Assembly: GCF_001648775.1 (NCBI RefSeq)
Contig: NZ_LVEJ01000037.1
Location: 61,426 to 125,425, forward strand
DNA length: 64,000 nt
Source: Pseudomonas fluorescens
GTDB lineage: Bacteria; Pseudomonadota; Gammaproteobacteria; Pseudomonadales; Pseudomonadaceae
Reading direction: 5' to 3'
The notes under the pieces are model-generated. The model did not search any database and was not told where the DNA came from. It saw only the letters and a program-made list of their open reading frames with translations. The position numbers were made by a program, and so were the translations under genes. Below are positions 41,226 through 50,550 of the stretch, in pieces. Numbering within the stretch: the stretch's first letter is position 1; each line of letters begins with the position of its first letter.

Positions 41226-42584
41226 TCAAACCAGTCGCTCGATTTTCTGATGCTGCCAGACCAGTTTGTAATACAGGGTCTGCAGCACCAGCATACCCAG
41301 ATAAGCCACCGGAAACGCCATCCACACGCCCTGCAAACCATACTGCCCATCCAGCCAGTAGGCGGCCGGCAACTGCACGCCGACCACACAGATTATCGCG
41401 ATGGCCACCGGCACCAGCACGGTGCCGCTGGCACGCATGATCCCGCCGATGATTGCCTGGAAACCGAACACCAACAGGCTCCACAGCATGATGTGCAGCA
41501 GATGCTCAGCCATGGCGCGCGTCGAGTCTTCGGTGAGGAACAAGCCCAGTAGCCAGTGCGAGAGCAAATAGCCCAGCACGATCAAGCCACCCGTCAGGCA
41601 GACGTTGATCAACAGCCCGGTGCGCAGGATTGGCCCCAGCCGTTCCAGACGTCCGGCGCCGATGGCCTGCGCGCCGAGGATCGACGCAGTGATCGCAATC
41701 GACAAGGCCGGGAACTGCACGTAGTTGACGATTTGCGTGACCGCGCCATAGGCCGCTGTGGCTTGCGAGCCGTGCTGGTTGACCAGCGCCAGAATCACCA
41801 GTTCGGACAACGACAGCACGATCATCTGCACACCGGTCGGCAAACCGATGCGCAACACTTTGCCGAGGATTGCGCCATCCAGACGCAACGCGGCGAAGAA
41901 CTCGCGGTCCGGCGCCAGTGGATGGCCCTTGCGAATCAAGCGCCACGCCAGCCACGCCATCGCGGCCAGGTTACCCGCCAGCCCCGCATAGGCCGCGCTC
42001 TGAATGCCCATCTGCGGCAAGCCGAACCAGCCACGGATCAACGCCGGTGTCAGCGCCAGGCCGACGCTCGTCGAGACGATCAGCGCCAGCAACGGCGACA
42101 GCGTATCGCTGACCCCGCGCAGCAGTTGGGTGAACAGCACGAACACCAGCATCGACGGTAAAATCCACATCATTACGTGCGCATACGCCACCGCATCGTC
42201 GAGGACATCGGCCGGCGTCCCCAACCCTGCCAACGCCTGACGCGCGAAGACACTGCCGAGCACCGCAGCCAGCAGACCGATCAATACCCCGAGCAACAAC
42301 GTTGCCCCGGCGATCGCTTTCACCGTGTGCGCTTCACGCGCGCCCCAGGCCTGACCGATCAACACCCCCGCGCCAGCGCCGAGGCCGATCACCAGCGCAA
42401 TGAAAAAGAATATGATCGGGAACATGCCCGACACCGCCGCCAATGCCTGAGTCCCGAGCATCTGACCGATGTAGATGCTGTTGACCGTGCCCGACATCGA
42501 TTGCAGGAAGTTGGACAACACCATCGGCGCCAGAAACAGCAGGTAGGTGTGCCAGAGCGGTTTGGCAGCGGTGGGGGTTTGCAT
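41226..42584 (-). CDS. MATE-family multidrug/sodium or proton antiporter
   Basis: A 452-residue protein with twelve transmembrane helices in two six-helix halves, as in NorM/DinF. The N-terminal half has SNFLQSMSGTVNSIYIGQMLGTQALAAVSGMFPI and the second half NYVQFPALSIAITASILGAQAIGAGRLERLG, both MATE signatures. It exports cationic drugs or metabolites. The upstream 204 bp holds its promoter; nothing else was recognised there. Confidence 0.92.
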   Translation of the reverse strand: MQTPTAAKPLWHTYLLFLAPMVLSNFLQSMSGTVNSIYIGQMLGTQALAAVSGMFPIIFFFIALVIGLGAGAGVLIGQAWGAREAHTVKAIAGATLLLGVLIGLLAAVLGSVFARQALAGLGTPADVLDDAVAYAHVMMWILPSMLVFVLFTQLLRGVSDTLSPLLALIVSTSVGLALTPALIRGWFGLPQMGIQSAAYAGLAGNLAAMAWLAWRLIRKGHPLAPDREFFAALRLDGAILGKVLRIGLPTGVQMIVLSLSELVILALVNQHGSQATAAYGAVTQIVNYVQFPALSIAITASILGAQAIGAGRLERLGPILRTGLLINVCLTGGLIVLGYLLSHWLLGLFLTEDSTRAMAEHLLHIMLWSLLVFGFQAIIGGIMRASGTVLVPVAIAIICVVGVQLPAAYWLDGQYGLQGVWMAFPVAYLGMLVLQTLYYKLVWQHQKIERLV

Positions 42585-42788
42585 TTAAATGGAGGTCCAT
42601 CTCGTCGGCTGAAGGGCTAATGGAGGATAGCTTCGGTGAGATGCCGACGCGGTGCAATTAACATTTCCGCGCGGCGTTTATATTTCCCGATAAACCCGGC
42701 GTGAACCCGCGCACGACAACACGAATGAACACGCGGCTGTGGTTCAGGGCCGTTTTGCCAACCCCGCACCGTCCGCTCAACTGCCCTT

Positions 42789-43544
42789 TCAGCGCTTCGG
42801 TTTCAGGCGCAAACCATCCGTCTTGCAACCGGCACGCAAGGCATTGTCCAGATCCTCCTGCGACTGTTGGCTGGTCGGCGACGAATAGTCAGCGGCCAGC
42901 AAGTAGAAACCTTCCGCCCGCGCCTCTTCGGCTTCCAGCAGGGTCGGCTGAGCCCAGACCTTCATTTTTTCCAGAGCGTCTTCGCCCTCCTTCAGCGGTT
43001 CGATGACTCGCTCGAAACAGTACGCGTGATTGATCGCAAACGGATAAACGTCCTGATAAACATCGCCGGCGTTCAACGCTTTGCGCAGCAGGGCTCGACT
43101 CTCGTCGTAGCGCGAGGTCTTCGGGATCGTGTTGCTGCAGTTCACGTAGGCAATGGCGCCGATGATCAAGCCTTTCTGCGCCGCTTCGCCATACAGCACA
43201 CACGCGGTTTCGCGCTTTTTGGTCAGATCGAGGTTGCCCGGATCACCGAACAGGACCATGCGCGCCTTGGTATACAGAGCCGCCGCACTGCCGTCGTTAA
43301 TGGCTTGCTGCAAGTAACGATCGGTATCGATCTTGTCCTGCTTGATCTGTTCAACCAGGGCCAGCCCCTTGGCTTTGTCGGGTGTTTTTTCCGCCGCCAT
43401 GGCCACCAGCGTTTGTACGTTGCCCTGCCACTGCCAAAACGCCGTCTGGAACTGATCGAAGGCCTGACTTCCGGGTGCGCTGGCTTGCGCGACAGCGCTG
43501 GAACAGAACAGCGCAACCATCAACAGCATGAGTATTCGGGACAT
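42789..43544 (-). CDS. Exported helical (Sel1/TPR-like) protein of unknown function
   Basis: A 251-residue protein with a clear signal peptide (MSRILMLLMVALFCSSAVAQA). The mature part has repeated helix pairs such as ALVEQIKQDKIDTDRYLQQAINDGSAAALYTKARMVLFGD, reminiscent of Sel1-like repeats, and conserved Cys residues. The ATG at 43544 starts the signal peptide and follows AGGAAG. It is divergent from the chorismate mutase gene. No specific function can be given. Confidence 0.75.
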   Translation of the reverse strand: MSRILMLLMVALFCSSAVAQASAPGSQAFDQFQTAFWQWQGNVQTLVAMAAEKTPDKAKGLALVEQIKQDKIDTDRYLQQAINDGSAAALYTKARMVLFGDPGNLDLTKKRETACVLYGEAAQKGLIIGAIAYVNCSNTIPKTSRYDESRALLRKALNAGDVYQDVYPFAINHAYCFERVIEPLKEGEDALEKMKVWAQPTLLEAEEARAEGFYLLAADYSSPTSQQSQEDLDNALRAGCKTDGLRLKPKR

Positions 43545-43702
43545 TGTGCTTCCTGGCTTTGTGGAGAAATCAACATCAATCGTGGCGTGTGACAAGTCTG
43601 TATCGGTCGCCGGCGCCATCAGTTGAGGGAAAGACGTTGATGCCCTCACCCGCCCAACCGTGATAAACAACACGCCCTTGAAGGCCAATCGAGATCCTGC
43701 CC

Positions 43703-44266
43703 ATGTTGCAACCGTCACGCCTGCTGAGCTGCGCCTTGCTCGCACTGGTCGCCAGCACCGCTCATGCAACCCCTGCCCCGAAGCCGCTGCGGCCATTGCT
43801 GACGACGCTGAACGAACGCCTGAACATCGGCGATCTGGTGGCGCTGACCAAGTGGGACAGTGGCAAACCGATTCAGGACAGCCCGCGCGAGGCACAAGTG
43901 CTGGCCAATGCCCGCGCGCTTGCCGCCGAACATTCGCTCGATGCCGAGGACGTCGCGCAATTGCTCGCGGCGCAAATGGAGGCCAATAAACTGGTGCAGT
44001 ACGGCCTGTTGGCGCAATGGCAGGCAGCAGGTGCAGCGCCGGGAACACAGCGCCCGGATCTGGGCAAACAGATTCGCCCACGGCTGGATGAGCTGCAAAC
44101 CCGGCTGTTGCAGCAATACGCTGACTTCGCGCCGTATCGTCACGATCCGCAATGTCCGGCCTGGCTGGCCGAGGCACGTCGTGGCCTGACCCGCGATGCG
44201 CTGCATGAGTTGGCGCTGGTTCGCGCTACGGGGGAGTTGTGTGTGCGAGCGGTCAAGTCGTCCTGA
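43703..44266 (+). CDS. Periplasmic chorismate mutase (AroQ-gamma type)
   Basis: A 187-residue exported enzyme (signal peptide about 22 residues, ending AHA) that rearranges chorismate to prephenate. It has the all-alpha AroQ pattern: LRPLLTTLNERLNIGDLVALTKWDSGKPIQDSPREAQVLANARALA with the Lys/Arg/Asp residues of the active site, and the second helix pair DVAQLLAAQMEANKLVQYGLLAQW. Exported mutases of this class occur in many pathogens and pseudomonads; their role outside the cytoplasm is debated. Confidence 0.9.
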   Translation: MLQPSRLLSCALLALVASTAHATPAPKPLRPLLTTLNERLNIGDLVALTKWDSGKPIQDSPREAQVLANARALAAEHSLDAEDVAQLLAAQMEANKLVQYGLLAQWQAAGAAPGTQRPDLGKQIRPRLDELQTRLLQQYADFAPYRHDPQCPAWLAEARRGLTRDALHELALVRATGELCVRAVKSS

Positions 44267-44421
44267 AGCCACAGCCTGCGGCAGTTCCTGCACGCGTTTC
44301 CAGCAGGGTCAGGTAACCATCATTGCTGTCGATGTTCACCATCACGGCAATGAAGTTCTCCTAAAAAATCCTCGGCGTAACATCGGCTCCAGACAAACAA
44401 CTACCCCTGGAGCACACGATC

Positions 44422-44745
44422 ATGAAACGCCAAACCCTTCTCGGCATCGCATTCTCGGTTTTCGCAGTTAACGCATTTGCCGCAACCCCGGCTCATACCA
44501 TGGTCGCTGAAGGCGGCTCGGACAAGTTGATTGAAAGTCGTGTTGCCGAGGGTGGCTCGGATCGCCTGATCGAACGCCGCGTCGCTGAAGGTGGCTCGGA
44601 TCGCTTGCTGGAACGCCGCGTTGCCGAAGGTGGCTCGGATCGCTTGCTGGAACGCCGCGTTGCCGAAGGTGGCTCTGATCGTCTGCTCGAACGTCGCGTT
44701 GCTGAAGGTGGTTCTGATCGTCTGCTCGAACGTCGCGTCGCTTGA
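44422..44745 (+). CDS. Exported protein made of six 13-residue tandem repeats
   Basis: A 107-residue protein with a signal peptide (MKRQTLLGIAFSVFAVNAFA, then ATPAHTM). The mature part is six copies of VAEGGSDRLLERR, the first being more diverged (VAEGGSDKLIESR). Copies 3-4 and 5-6 are nearly identical at the DNA level. Each copy is charged and alternates Gly/Ser turns with a short Leu/Arg helix. The same style of protein is annotated in pseudomonads as a 'phage infection protein', but I know of no tested function. Confidence 0.85.
   Translation: MKRQTLLGIAFSVFAVNAFAATPAHTMVAEGGSDKLIESRVAEGGSDRLIERRVAEGGSDRLLERRVAEGGSDRLLERRVAEGGSDRLLERRVAEGGSDRLLERRVA
44503..44736. repeat. 39-bp tandem repeat, six copies
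   Basis: Six direct 39-bp units (13 codons each). The two most similar neighbours differ at only two to three bases, which suggests copy number changes by slippage or recombination. Confidence 0.95.
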
Positions 44746-44772
44746 ATCACAGTTTCAAGCGCAATCCCAATA

Positions 44773-44801
44773 AAAAGCCCGGCCTGATCAGCCGGGCTTT
44801 T
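44773..44801. terminator. Bidirectional terminator between convergent genes
   Basis: AAAAGCCCGGC pairs with GCCGGGCTTTT around a 7-base loop, with A- and T-runs on both sides. It serves the repeat protein (+) and the lipoprotein at 44819 (-). Confidence 0.92.
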
Positions 44802-44818
44802 TTGCGTTCAAACGGTGC

Positions 44819-45154
44819 TTATTGCACGGTTTTCAACTTGACCACGTCACCGGAGATCTTGGTGGTGTAACCGGTCAGGACCCATGCCCAGAACCAGTTT
44901 TCCTGAACCTGAGTGTTGATCATCGCGTCGCCGCCCTTGGCTTTGATCGCGGCATTCTGTGCGCGGACGAAGCGGCTGTTCTGCTGGATCGGGATCACGC
45001 CGAACAGCAGCAGGCCGGTGGCGGTCGCTTCGCTATGGCCAATCACGGTGTATTGGCTGCTGTCGTAATGCTGGGTGTTCATCGGGGTGCCGGTGCAACC
45101 TGCCAGAACCACACCGAACAGTGCGGCGGCGACTACTTTGCTGAGGTATTTCAC
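44819..45154 (-). CDS. Small lipoprotein
   Basis: A 111-residue lipoprotein with the lipobox LAGC (Cys20) after a 19-residue signal. The mature part has TVIGHSEATATGLLLFGVIPIQQNSRFVRAQNAAIKAKGGDAMINTQVQENWFWAW, a pattern shared with small Pseudomonas lipoproteins of unknown function. It would be anchored in the outer membrane, facing the periplasm. Confidence 0.8.
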   Translation of the reverse strand: MKYLSKVVAAALFGVVLAGCTGTPMNTQHYDSSQYTVIGHSEATATGLLLFGVIPIQQNSRFVRAQNAAIKAKGGDAMINTQVQENWFWAWVLTGYTTKISGDVVKLKTVQ

Positions 45155-45329
45155 TGCAAAACTCCATGGGAAAACGCCCGGGATCCATCTCTCGAGCGGC
45201 GCACACTCTACCGAAAATGCTGGCTTATTAACATCAATGCTGGCGAGATTTCATCAAGCCGTTGGCTGGCAGGCGGTTGACGATGTCGCATACCATGGCC
45301 GCACTTTTTAATAAGAACAGACCTCGCCC

Positions 45330-47000
45330 ATGCTCAAAGCCAGTCTGCGTAGCCATCTCACCCTGTGGTTTGCCGGTTTGTCCTTGCTGACGCTGTTGAG
45401 CGTGGGCTTTTACGTTGGTCATATCGCCACCGAACAAATGAAGCAGGCCAGCGGCAATGCGTTGCTCAATACCGCGCGCTCGGCCGCCTCGTTGTTGGGT
45501 GAACAGTTGCGTGAACGGCAACTGGAGGTGTATCTGCTCAGCCGCGCCCCGCATCTGGAACGTGGCGATCTGGATAACCCGGCGATTCTCAAATCAATGC
45601 AACTGCGCACCCAGGCCCGCGCCGAGTACGCGTGGATGGGTGTGGCCGACGCCGACGGCAACGTGCATCAAGCGGTGAACGGTTTGCTGGTCGGTCAATC
45701 GGTGCAGCAGCGGCCATGGTTTCAGGCCGGTTTGCGCGGCGAATACACCGGTGACCCGCATGAAGCGGTGTTGCTGGCCAAGTTGCTCCCGGGCATGCCA
45801 AACGGTGAACCGTTGCGTTTCATCGATTTTGCCGCGCCGATTCACAACGCTGACGGCCAAGTCATCGGTGTGCTGGGCGCGCACGCGCACTGGAGTTGGG
45901 TGACGCGCATTGTCGAGTCGGCGGCGTTCTCGCATAAAAACAGCGCGCCGGACATCGAAGCGCTGATCGTCGATCACGACGGCAAAGTGCTGTACCCCGA
46001 AGCGCTGATGGGCCAGCTATTACCAACGACTGATTCACGCGCGCCCGGCTGGTCGGTGGGCAATGGTTATCTGACCAGCATGGTCACCGTGCCGACGCCG
46101 TCGGGCACCGCGCTGTCGTGGTCGATTGCGGTCCGCCAGCCATTGGAAACCGCCCTGCAACCGGCGCGTCTGCTGCTGTACAAATTGCTCTCGCTGGGTG
46201 TGTTCGCCGCTGTACTGTTCGGTCTGGTCGCCTATTACCTGGCGTTGTACCTGAGCCGTCCGATCGAGCAACTCGCGCGCTCGGCCAAGCAGGTGCAGCA
46301 CAATCAGCCCGGCGCGCACTTTCCGTTGCAGCATCCGGTGCGCGAGATTGCCCAACTTGGCCAGTCAATCGACGCCATGACGCAATCGTTGCTCGGCAAG
46401 GAGCGCGAATTGCAAGAGGCCAATGCATCGCTGGAAGCCACCGTGGCGCAACGCACCGCCGACCTGATGCAAGCCAATGCCGAGCTGCTCAGCCTGGCGA
46501 CGCACGACGCGCTGACCGGCGTTTACAACCGTCGGCGCTTCGACGAAAAACTCACCGAATACACCCTGCTGTCACGCCGCACCGGGCGCCCGTTTGCACT
46601 GCTGTTGATCGACGCCGACCACTTCAAACGCATCAACGACAACCACGGCCATGCCGTGGGCGACGAGGTGCTCAAGCAATTGGCCGAATTGATTGGCAGC
46701 ACCCTGCGCACCACCGATTTCGTTGCGCGTTATGGCGGTGAAGAGTTCGCCGTGTTGCTGCCGGAAATCGCCCAACCGGATACCCCGGAAGTGGTTGCGG
46801 AAAAGATTCGCGCGGCGATTGCCGGCGCGCACTTTCCGGTCGTCGAACGGGTGACCGTGAGCATCGGCGTGGCCCTGACCGACCCGGCGGACAACAGCCC
46901 CACCGCCCTGATCAAACGCGCCGATCAATTGCTGTATCAGGCGAAAGCGGCAGGCCGCAACCAGGTGGCTTGCCAGGAAAACACCAGCCTGCCACTGTAG
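45330..47000 (+). CDS. Membrane diguanylate cyclase with periplasmic Cache domain
   Basis: A 556-residue protein. Two transmembrane helices (about 10-32 and 276-298) enclose a periplasmic Cache-type sensor domain (for example YAWMGVADADGNVHQAVNGLLVGQSVQQRPWFQAGLRGEYTGDPHEAVLL). A HAMP region (LSRPIEQLARSAKQVQHNQPG), a short coiled coil and a GGDEF domain follow. The catalytic GGEEF motif is at 469-473 and the inhibitory RxxD site is RTTD five residues earlier. It makes c-di-GMP in response to a periplasmic ligand; no EAL domain. Neighbours do not reveal the ligand. Confidence 0.92.
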   Translation: MLKASLRSHLTLWFAGLSLLTLLSVGFYVGHIATEQMKQASGNALLNTARSAASLLGEQLRERQLEVYLLSRAPHLERGDLDNPAILKSMQLRTQARAEYAWMGVADADGNVHQAVNGLLVGQSVQQRPWFQAGLRGEYTGDPHEAVLLAKLLPGMPNGEPLRFIDFAAPIHNADGQVIGVLGAHAHWSWVTRIVESAAFSHKNSAPDIEALIVDHDGKVLYPEALMGQLLPTTDSRAPGWSVGNGYLTSMVTVPTPSGTALSWSIAVRQPLETALQPARLLLYKLLSLGVFAAVLFGLVAYYLALYLSRPIEQLARSAKQVQHNQPGAHFPLQHPVREIAQLGQSIDAMTQSLLGKERELQEANASLEATVAQRTADLMQANAELLSLATHDALTGVYNRRRFDEKLTEYTLLSRRTGRPFALLLIDADHFKRINDNHGHAVGDEVLKQLAELIGSTLRTTDFVARYGGEEFAVLLPEIAQPDTPEVVAEKIRAAIAGAHFPVVERVTVSIGVALTDPADNSPTALIKRADQLLYQAKAAGRNQVACQENTSLPL

Positions 47001-47030
47001 GAACAACCTCCGGCGGCGACTATAGGGATT

Positions 47031-48119
47031 TCAGGTGTTGGTTTTCAGTTTGGTCCACAAGCGTGTCGACAACCGCGCAATCGCCGCCGGCAACTCTTCA
47101 ACGGTGAACAACTTGTCCATCACGCTTTTCGGCGGGTAGATCGCCAAGTCCTGTTTCACGTCCGGGTTGAGAAACTCATTGGCCGCAGCGTTCGGGTTGG
47201 CGTAGTGAATGCTGTTGCTGATGTTGGCGATCACCTTCGGCTCGAGCAGGTAGTTCATGTACGCGTAGCCGTTGTTTTCGTGCGGCGCGCTTTTGGGCAT
47301 GACCAGCATGTCGAACCACAGGGTCGTGCCTTCGTCCGGAATCGAGTAGGCGATGTCGATACCGTTCTTCGCTTCCCGGGCACTCGCCGCGGCCTGAACG
47401 ATGTCACCGTTGAAACCAATCACCGCGCAGACGTTGCCATTGGCCAGATCGCTGATGTATTTCGAGGCGTGGAAGTACTGAATGTAGGGACGGATCTTCA
47501 GCAACGCCTGCTCGGCCTTTTTGTAATCGGCCGGTTCGTGGCTGTGCGGTGGCAAGCCCAGATAGTTGAGGGTGATCGGCAAAACCTGCGTCGGGTTATC
47601 AATGATCGCGACGCCGCACTGGCTGAGCTTCTTGATGTTTTCTTCGGCGAAAAACAGCTTCCAGGAGTGCGTGACGTCGGTGCTGCCGAAGATCGCCTTG
47701 ATCTTCTCGACGTTGTAACCAATGCCGGCGGTGCCCCACATGTACGGGTAACCGTACTGGTTGCCGGGGTCGTTGACCTCAAGCTTCTGCATCAACAGCG
47801 GGTCGAGGTTTTTCCAGTTCGGCAGTCGCGATTTGTCGAGTTTCTGTATCGCCCCGGCCTTGATCAGGCGCGACAGAAAATGGTTCGACGGGCTGACCAC
47901 GTCATAGCCGGTGTTGCCGGTCATCAACTTCGACTCCAGCACTTCATTGCTGTCGTGGATGTCGTAGGTGGTCTTGATGCCGCTGGCCTGAGTGAAGTTG
48001 GCCAGGGTGTCCGGGGCAATATAGCTGTTCCAGTTGGAGATGTTGACGGTGTCTTCGGCATTCGCGGCGGCCGAACCGGCGGCGAGCACGACCGCCAGGA
48101 AAAGAGGAGAAATGCGCAT
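47031..48119 (-). CDS. PotF/SpuD-type periplasmic polyamine-binding protein
   Basis: A 362-residue exported binding protein (signal peptide ending NAEA). It has VNISNWNSYIAPDTLANFTQASGIKTTYDIHDSNEVLESKLM and PYMWGTAGIGYN. It is a paralogue of the protein at 35416. No ABC permease or ATPase is adjacent, but the next gene encodes a gamma-glutamylputrescine-oxidase-like FAD enzyme, so the ligand is probably putrescine or a related amine. Confidence 0.9.
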   Translation of the reverse strand: MRISPLFLAVVLAAGSAAANAEDTVNISNWNSYIAPDTLANFTQASGIKTTYDIHDSNEVLESKLMTGNTGYDVVSPSNHFLSRLIKAGAIQKLDKSRLPNWKNLDPLLMQKLEVNDPGNQYGYPYMWGTAGIGYNVEKIKAIFGSTDVTHSWKLFFAEENIKKLSQCGVAIIDNPTQVLPITLNYLGLPPHSHEPADYKKAEQALLKIRPYIQYFHASKYISDLANGNVCAVIGFNGDIVQAAASAREAKNGIDIAYSIPDEGTTLWFDMLVMPKSAPHENNGYAYMNYLLEPKVIANISNSIHYANPNAAANEFLNPDVKQDLAIYPPKSVMDKLFTVEELPAAIARLSTRLWTKLKTNT

Positions 48120-48170
48120 GGTCTATCACCTGAGTTGAGTGGTTTTTGTTCTTGTGCAATGTGCGGATGT

Positions 48171-49472
48171 TCAGATTTCTGTTCTGGCCCTTACCGCCTC
48201 CACGCGCATGCGAAGCATGGCACCGATATCGAACAAAGGACGCGGCGGCAGCCAGCCGGGTTCGGCCCGTTGCATCACCGCTTGCAGCAGCGGCGAGTCG
48301 AAGCCCGACGCCAGCTCCGCGAGCAGTCGCCCCCATAAGGTGCCGCGTGCGACACCCGAACCATTGCAACCGGCCACGGCAAACACACCCTCTTCCACCC
48401 GGTCGAAAAACGCCTGACCGCTGCGGCTCGCACTCAAGTGGCCGGTCCAGGTGTACTGAATATCTGCATCACCGAGGAACGGAAAACGCCGTTTCAAGCC
48501 GCGCACGTGGTGCTGGCGGCGTTGCGTGAGGTCACTGCTGGAGAGATCGCGCGTGCGGTATTCGGCGGTGTTGCGGATCATCACCCGGCGATCCGCGGTG
48601 AGACGCACGGTGGCCCCGAGCGGCCGGGTCGACAGCACGCCCCAAGGCTCTACAGCGCCGATCGCCTGAAATTCCTGATCAGTGAGCGGTCGAGTCAGGC
48701 TGGCGCTGAGTTCCATCGGGAAGGTCGCGCTGTCGGCGATCCCGACTCGCGGAATAAAGGCGTTCAGGCACACCAGCACCTGCCTGGCTTCAATGCTGCC
48801 ATCGGCGGCATTGGCGCGCAGGCGTCCGTGGCTCAAACGTTCCAGGCCGGTGATGTCCGTGTTCTCGTAAACCGTGACATTGCCCGGCAAGGCGTTGAGC
48901 AAACCTTTGACGTACTTGGCCGGTTGCAACAGCGCGTTGCCACTACCGCAGCAGATCGCCGCCTGGTAATGGCGGGTGCCGAGCTTTTGCGCCAGCGCTG
49001 CGCCCTGCAAAAACTCAGCCCGGGCACCGAGGGCGCGCAACGTCGCCAGTTTCGCGTCGACATGGTCGAGCTTGCGCGGGTCGCTGACGGCGAAGTAATA
49101 ACCGCTGTCACGAAAGTCGCAGTCGATGGCATACCGGGCGATGCGTTGCCGCACTTCGGCACTGGCCGCGCGGGAAATCATCGTGTCGGTTTCAAATCCG
49201 CCGAACCCTGGCATGCCAATCAGCTCGCCGGTTGCCGGATGCTCATGGGCCACGACGAAACCGGAGTTGCGCGCCGACGCGCCCTGCGCCGCCCGCTGCC
49301 GATCGACGACAACGATGCGCGCCTGCGGGTGCAGTTCAGCGAGGCTATGGGCGGCGCTGAGCCCCGTAATACCGCCGCCGATCACCAGCCAATCGGCTTT
49401 TTGTGCGCCCATCAGGCAACCGCGCTCTGGTGAGCCGCCAGCCTGTGCGATCCAGCCGCATACGTTGTCCAT
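48171..49472 (-). CDS. FAD-dependent amine oxidase (gamma-glutamylputrescine oxidase-like)
   Basis: A 433-residue DAO-family flavoprotein. The FAD motif is WLVIGGGITGLSAAHSLAELHP, followed by the family mark GASARNSGFVV and the C-terminal QYTWTGHLSASRSGQAFFDRVEEGVFAVAGCNGSGVARGTLWGRLLAE. It resembles PuuB/OrdL enzymes that oxidise glutamyl-polyamines. The ATG at 49472 follows GAGGTG; it makes a longer N terminus than usual, so a Met at residue 21 is an alternative start. It is followed by the polyamine-binding protein and is divergent from a LysR gene. Confidence 0.87.
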   Translation of the reverse strand: MDNVCGWIAQAGGSPERGCLMGAQKADWLVIGGGITGLSAAHSLAELHPQARIVVVDRQRAAQGASARNSGFVVAHEHPATGELIGMPGFGGFETDTMISRAASAEVRQRIARYAIDCDFRDSGYYFAVSDPRKLDHVDAKLATLRALGARAEFLQGAALAQKLGTRHYQAAICCGSGNALLQPAKYVKGLLNALPGNVTVYENTDITGLERLSHGRLRANAADGSIEARQVLVCLNAFIPRVGIADSATFPMELSASLTRPLTDQEFQAIGAVEPWGVLSTRPLGATVRLTADRRVMIRNTAEYRTRDLSSSDLTQRRQHHVRGLKRRFPFLGDADIQYTWTGHLSASRSGQAFFDRVEEGVFAVAGCNGSGVARGTLWGRLLAELASGFDSPLLQAVMQRAEPGWLPPRPLFDIGAMLRMRVEAVRARTEI

Positions 49473-49632
49473 GCCACACCTCATTCGATTGTTGTTCTGC
49501 GGCTTGCTTCTGCGCTGCACTCATGCGTGAATCGCATGCCCGGCTACAGAAGATCACCGCCAGAGCTAGAATCTATAAGGTCTTTAGCTGAGCGACCAAC
49601 GCTATAAAATCATCGAACCATTCTGGAAACGC

Positions 49633-50523
49633 ATGGATAAAATTCGCCACGTACCGTCTCTGCAAGCCATGCAAGCACTGGTCGAAGTCGCTCGTTGCGG
49701 CAGCTTCACCACGGCGGCGCAAACGCTGTGCCTGACCCAAAGCGCGGTGAGCCGGCAGATCCAGCAACTGGAAAGCCACTTTAAAGTCGCGTTGTTTGTC
49801 CGCACCAGCCGAAGCCTGCGCCTGACTGCCGAAGGCGAACGGGTGTTGGCCAGCGCGCGCAGCATTTTCGACCAGTTGCGCACCCTCGAAGAGCACCTGA
49901 CTCCGCAGAAGCGGCCCTTTCGCATCCGCATGCATGTGTCGCTGGCGGTGCGCTGGCTGCTGCCCAGACTGAGTGAGTTCTACCTGAGCCAGCCCGAAGT
50001 TGCGCTGGCAATCGAAACGGTCGCCACCGAAGTTGTCGAACCGGGCAACGACAGCGAAGCCTATATCGTGTATTTGTCGCAGCCGTCGACGGAGCCGGAG
50101 TGCCTGACGCTGTTTGAAGAATCGCTGGTGCCGGTGTGCTCGCCCGATCTGCGAAACGCCCCGCGCACGGTAGACGAACTGCTGGGTTTCGCGCTGTTGC
50201 ATCGCTCGGCGGATCGTCAGGCGTGGATCGAATGGCTGGCGGCGAATCAGGGAAAACCGCTGGAAGAGTACCGGCACATTCCGTTCAACCTTGATGAGTT
50301 GGCACTGGATGCGGCGGCGCGCGGGTTGGGTGTGGCAGTCACGGACATGACGCTGGCGGCAGAGTCGATCGAGCGCGGATTGCTGGTGATCCCGTTTGGT
50401 CAGCCGTTGAAAACGGGCGGCGTTTATGCGCTGTGCCTACAGTCCTTTGCGCCAACCCATCCGGCTTGTGCATCGGTCCTGCAGTGGTTCACCGAGCAGG
50501 CCCGCCTCCCTGCACCCTGGTAA
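49633..50523 (+). CDS. LysR-family transcriptional regulator (GcvA-type)
   Basis: A 296-residue regulator with the N-terminal winged helix SLQAMQALVEVARCGSFTTAAQTLCLTQSAVSRQIQQLESHFKVALF and an effector domain of the GcvA type. It is divergent from the FAD oxidase gene 160 bp away, which is its probable target together with the polyamine-binding protein. Confidence 0.9.
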   Translation: MDKIRHVPSLQAMQALVEVARCGSFTTAAQTLCLTQSAVSRQIQQLESHFKVALFVRTSRSLRLTAEGERVLASARSIFDQLRTLEEHLTPQKRPFRIRMHVSLAVRWLLPRLSEFYLSQPEVALAIETVATEVVEPGNDSEAYIVYLSQPSTEPECLTLFEESLVPVCSPDLRNAPRTVDELLGFALLHRSADRQAWIEWLAANQGKPLEEYRHIPFNLDELALDAAARGLGVAVTDMTLAAESIERGLLVIPFGQPLKTGGVYALCLQSFAPTHPACASVLQWFTEQARLPAPW

Positions 50524-50550
50524 CTTCAAACACCCTCGCACCCCCGGTTT

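Noticed and set aside
42789..44177. 462-codon minus-strand frame covering the exported Sel1-like gene and its upstream region
   Set aside because: Only the 251 residues from 43544 start with a signal peptide; the rest runs opposite to the chorismate mutase gene.
44493..44750. Minus-strand frame with repeats RRSSRRSEPPSAT opposite the tandem-repeat gene
   Set aside because: A 39-bp repeat keeps every frame open; only the plus strand has a signal peptide and ribosome binding site.
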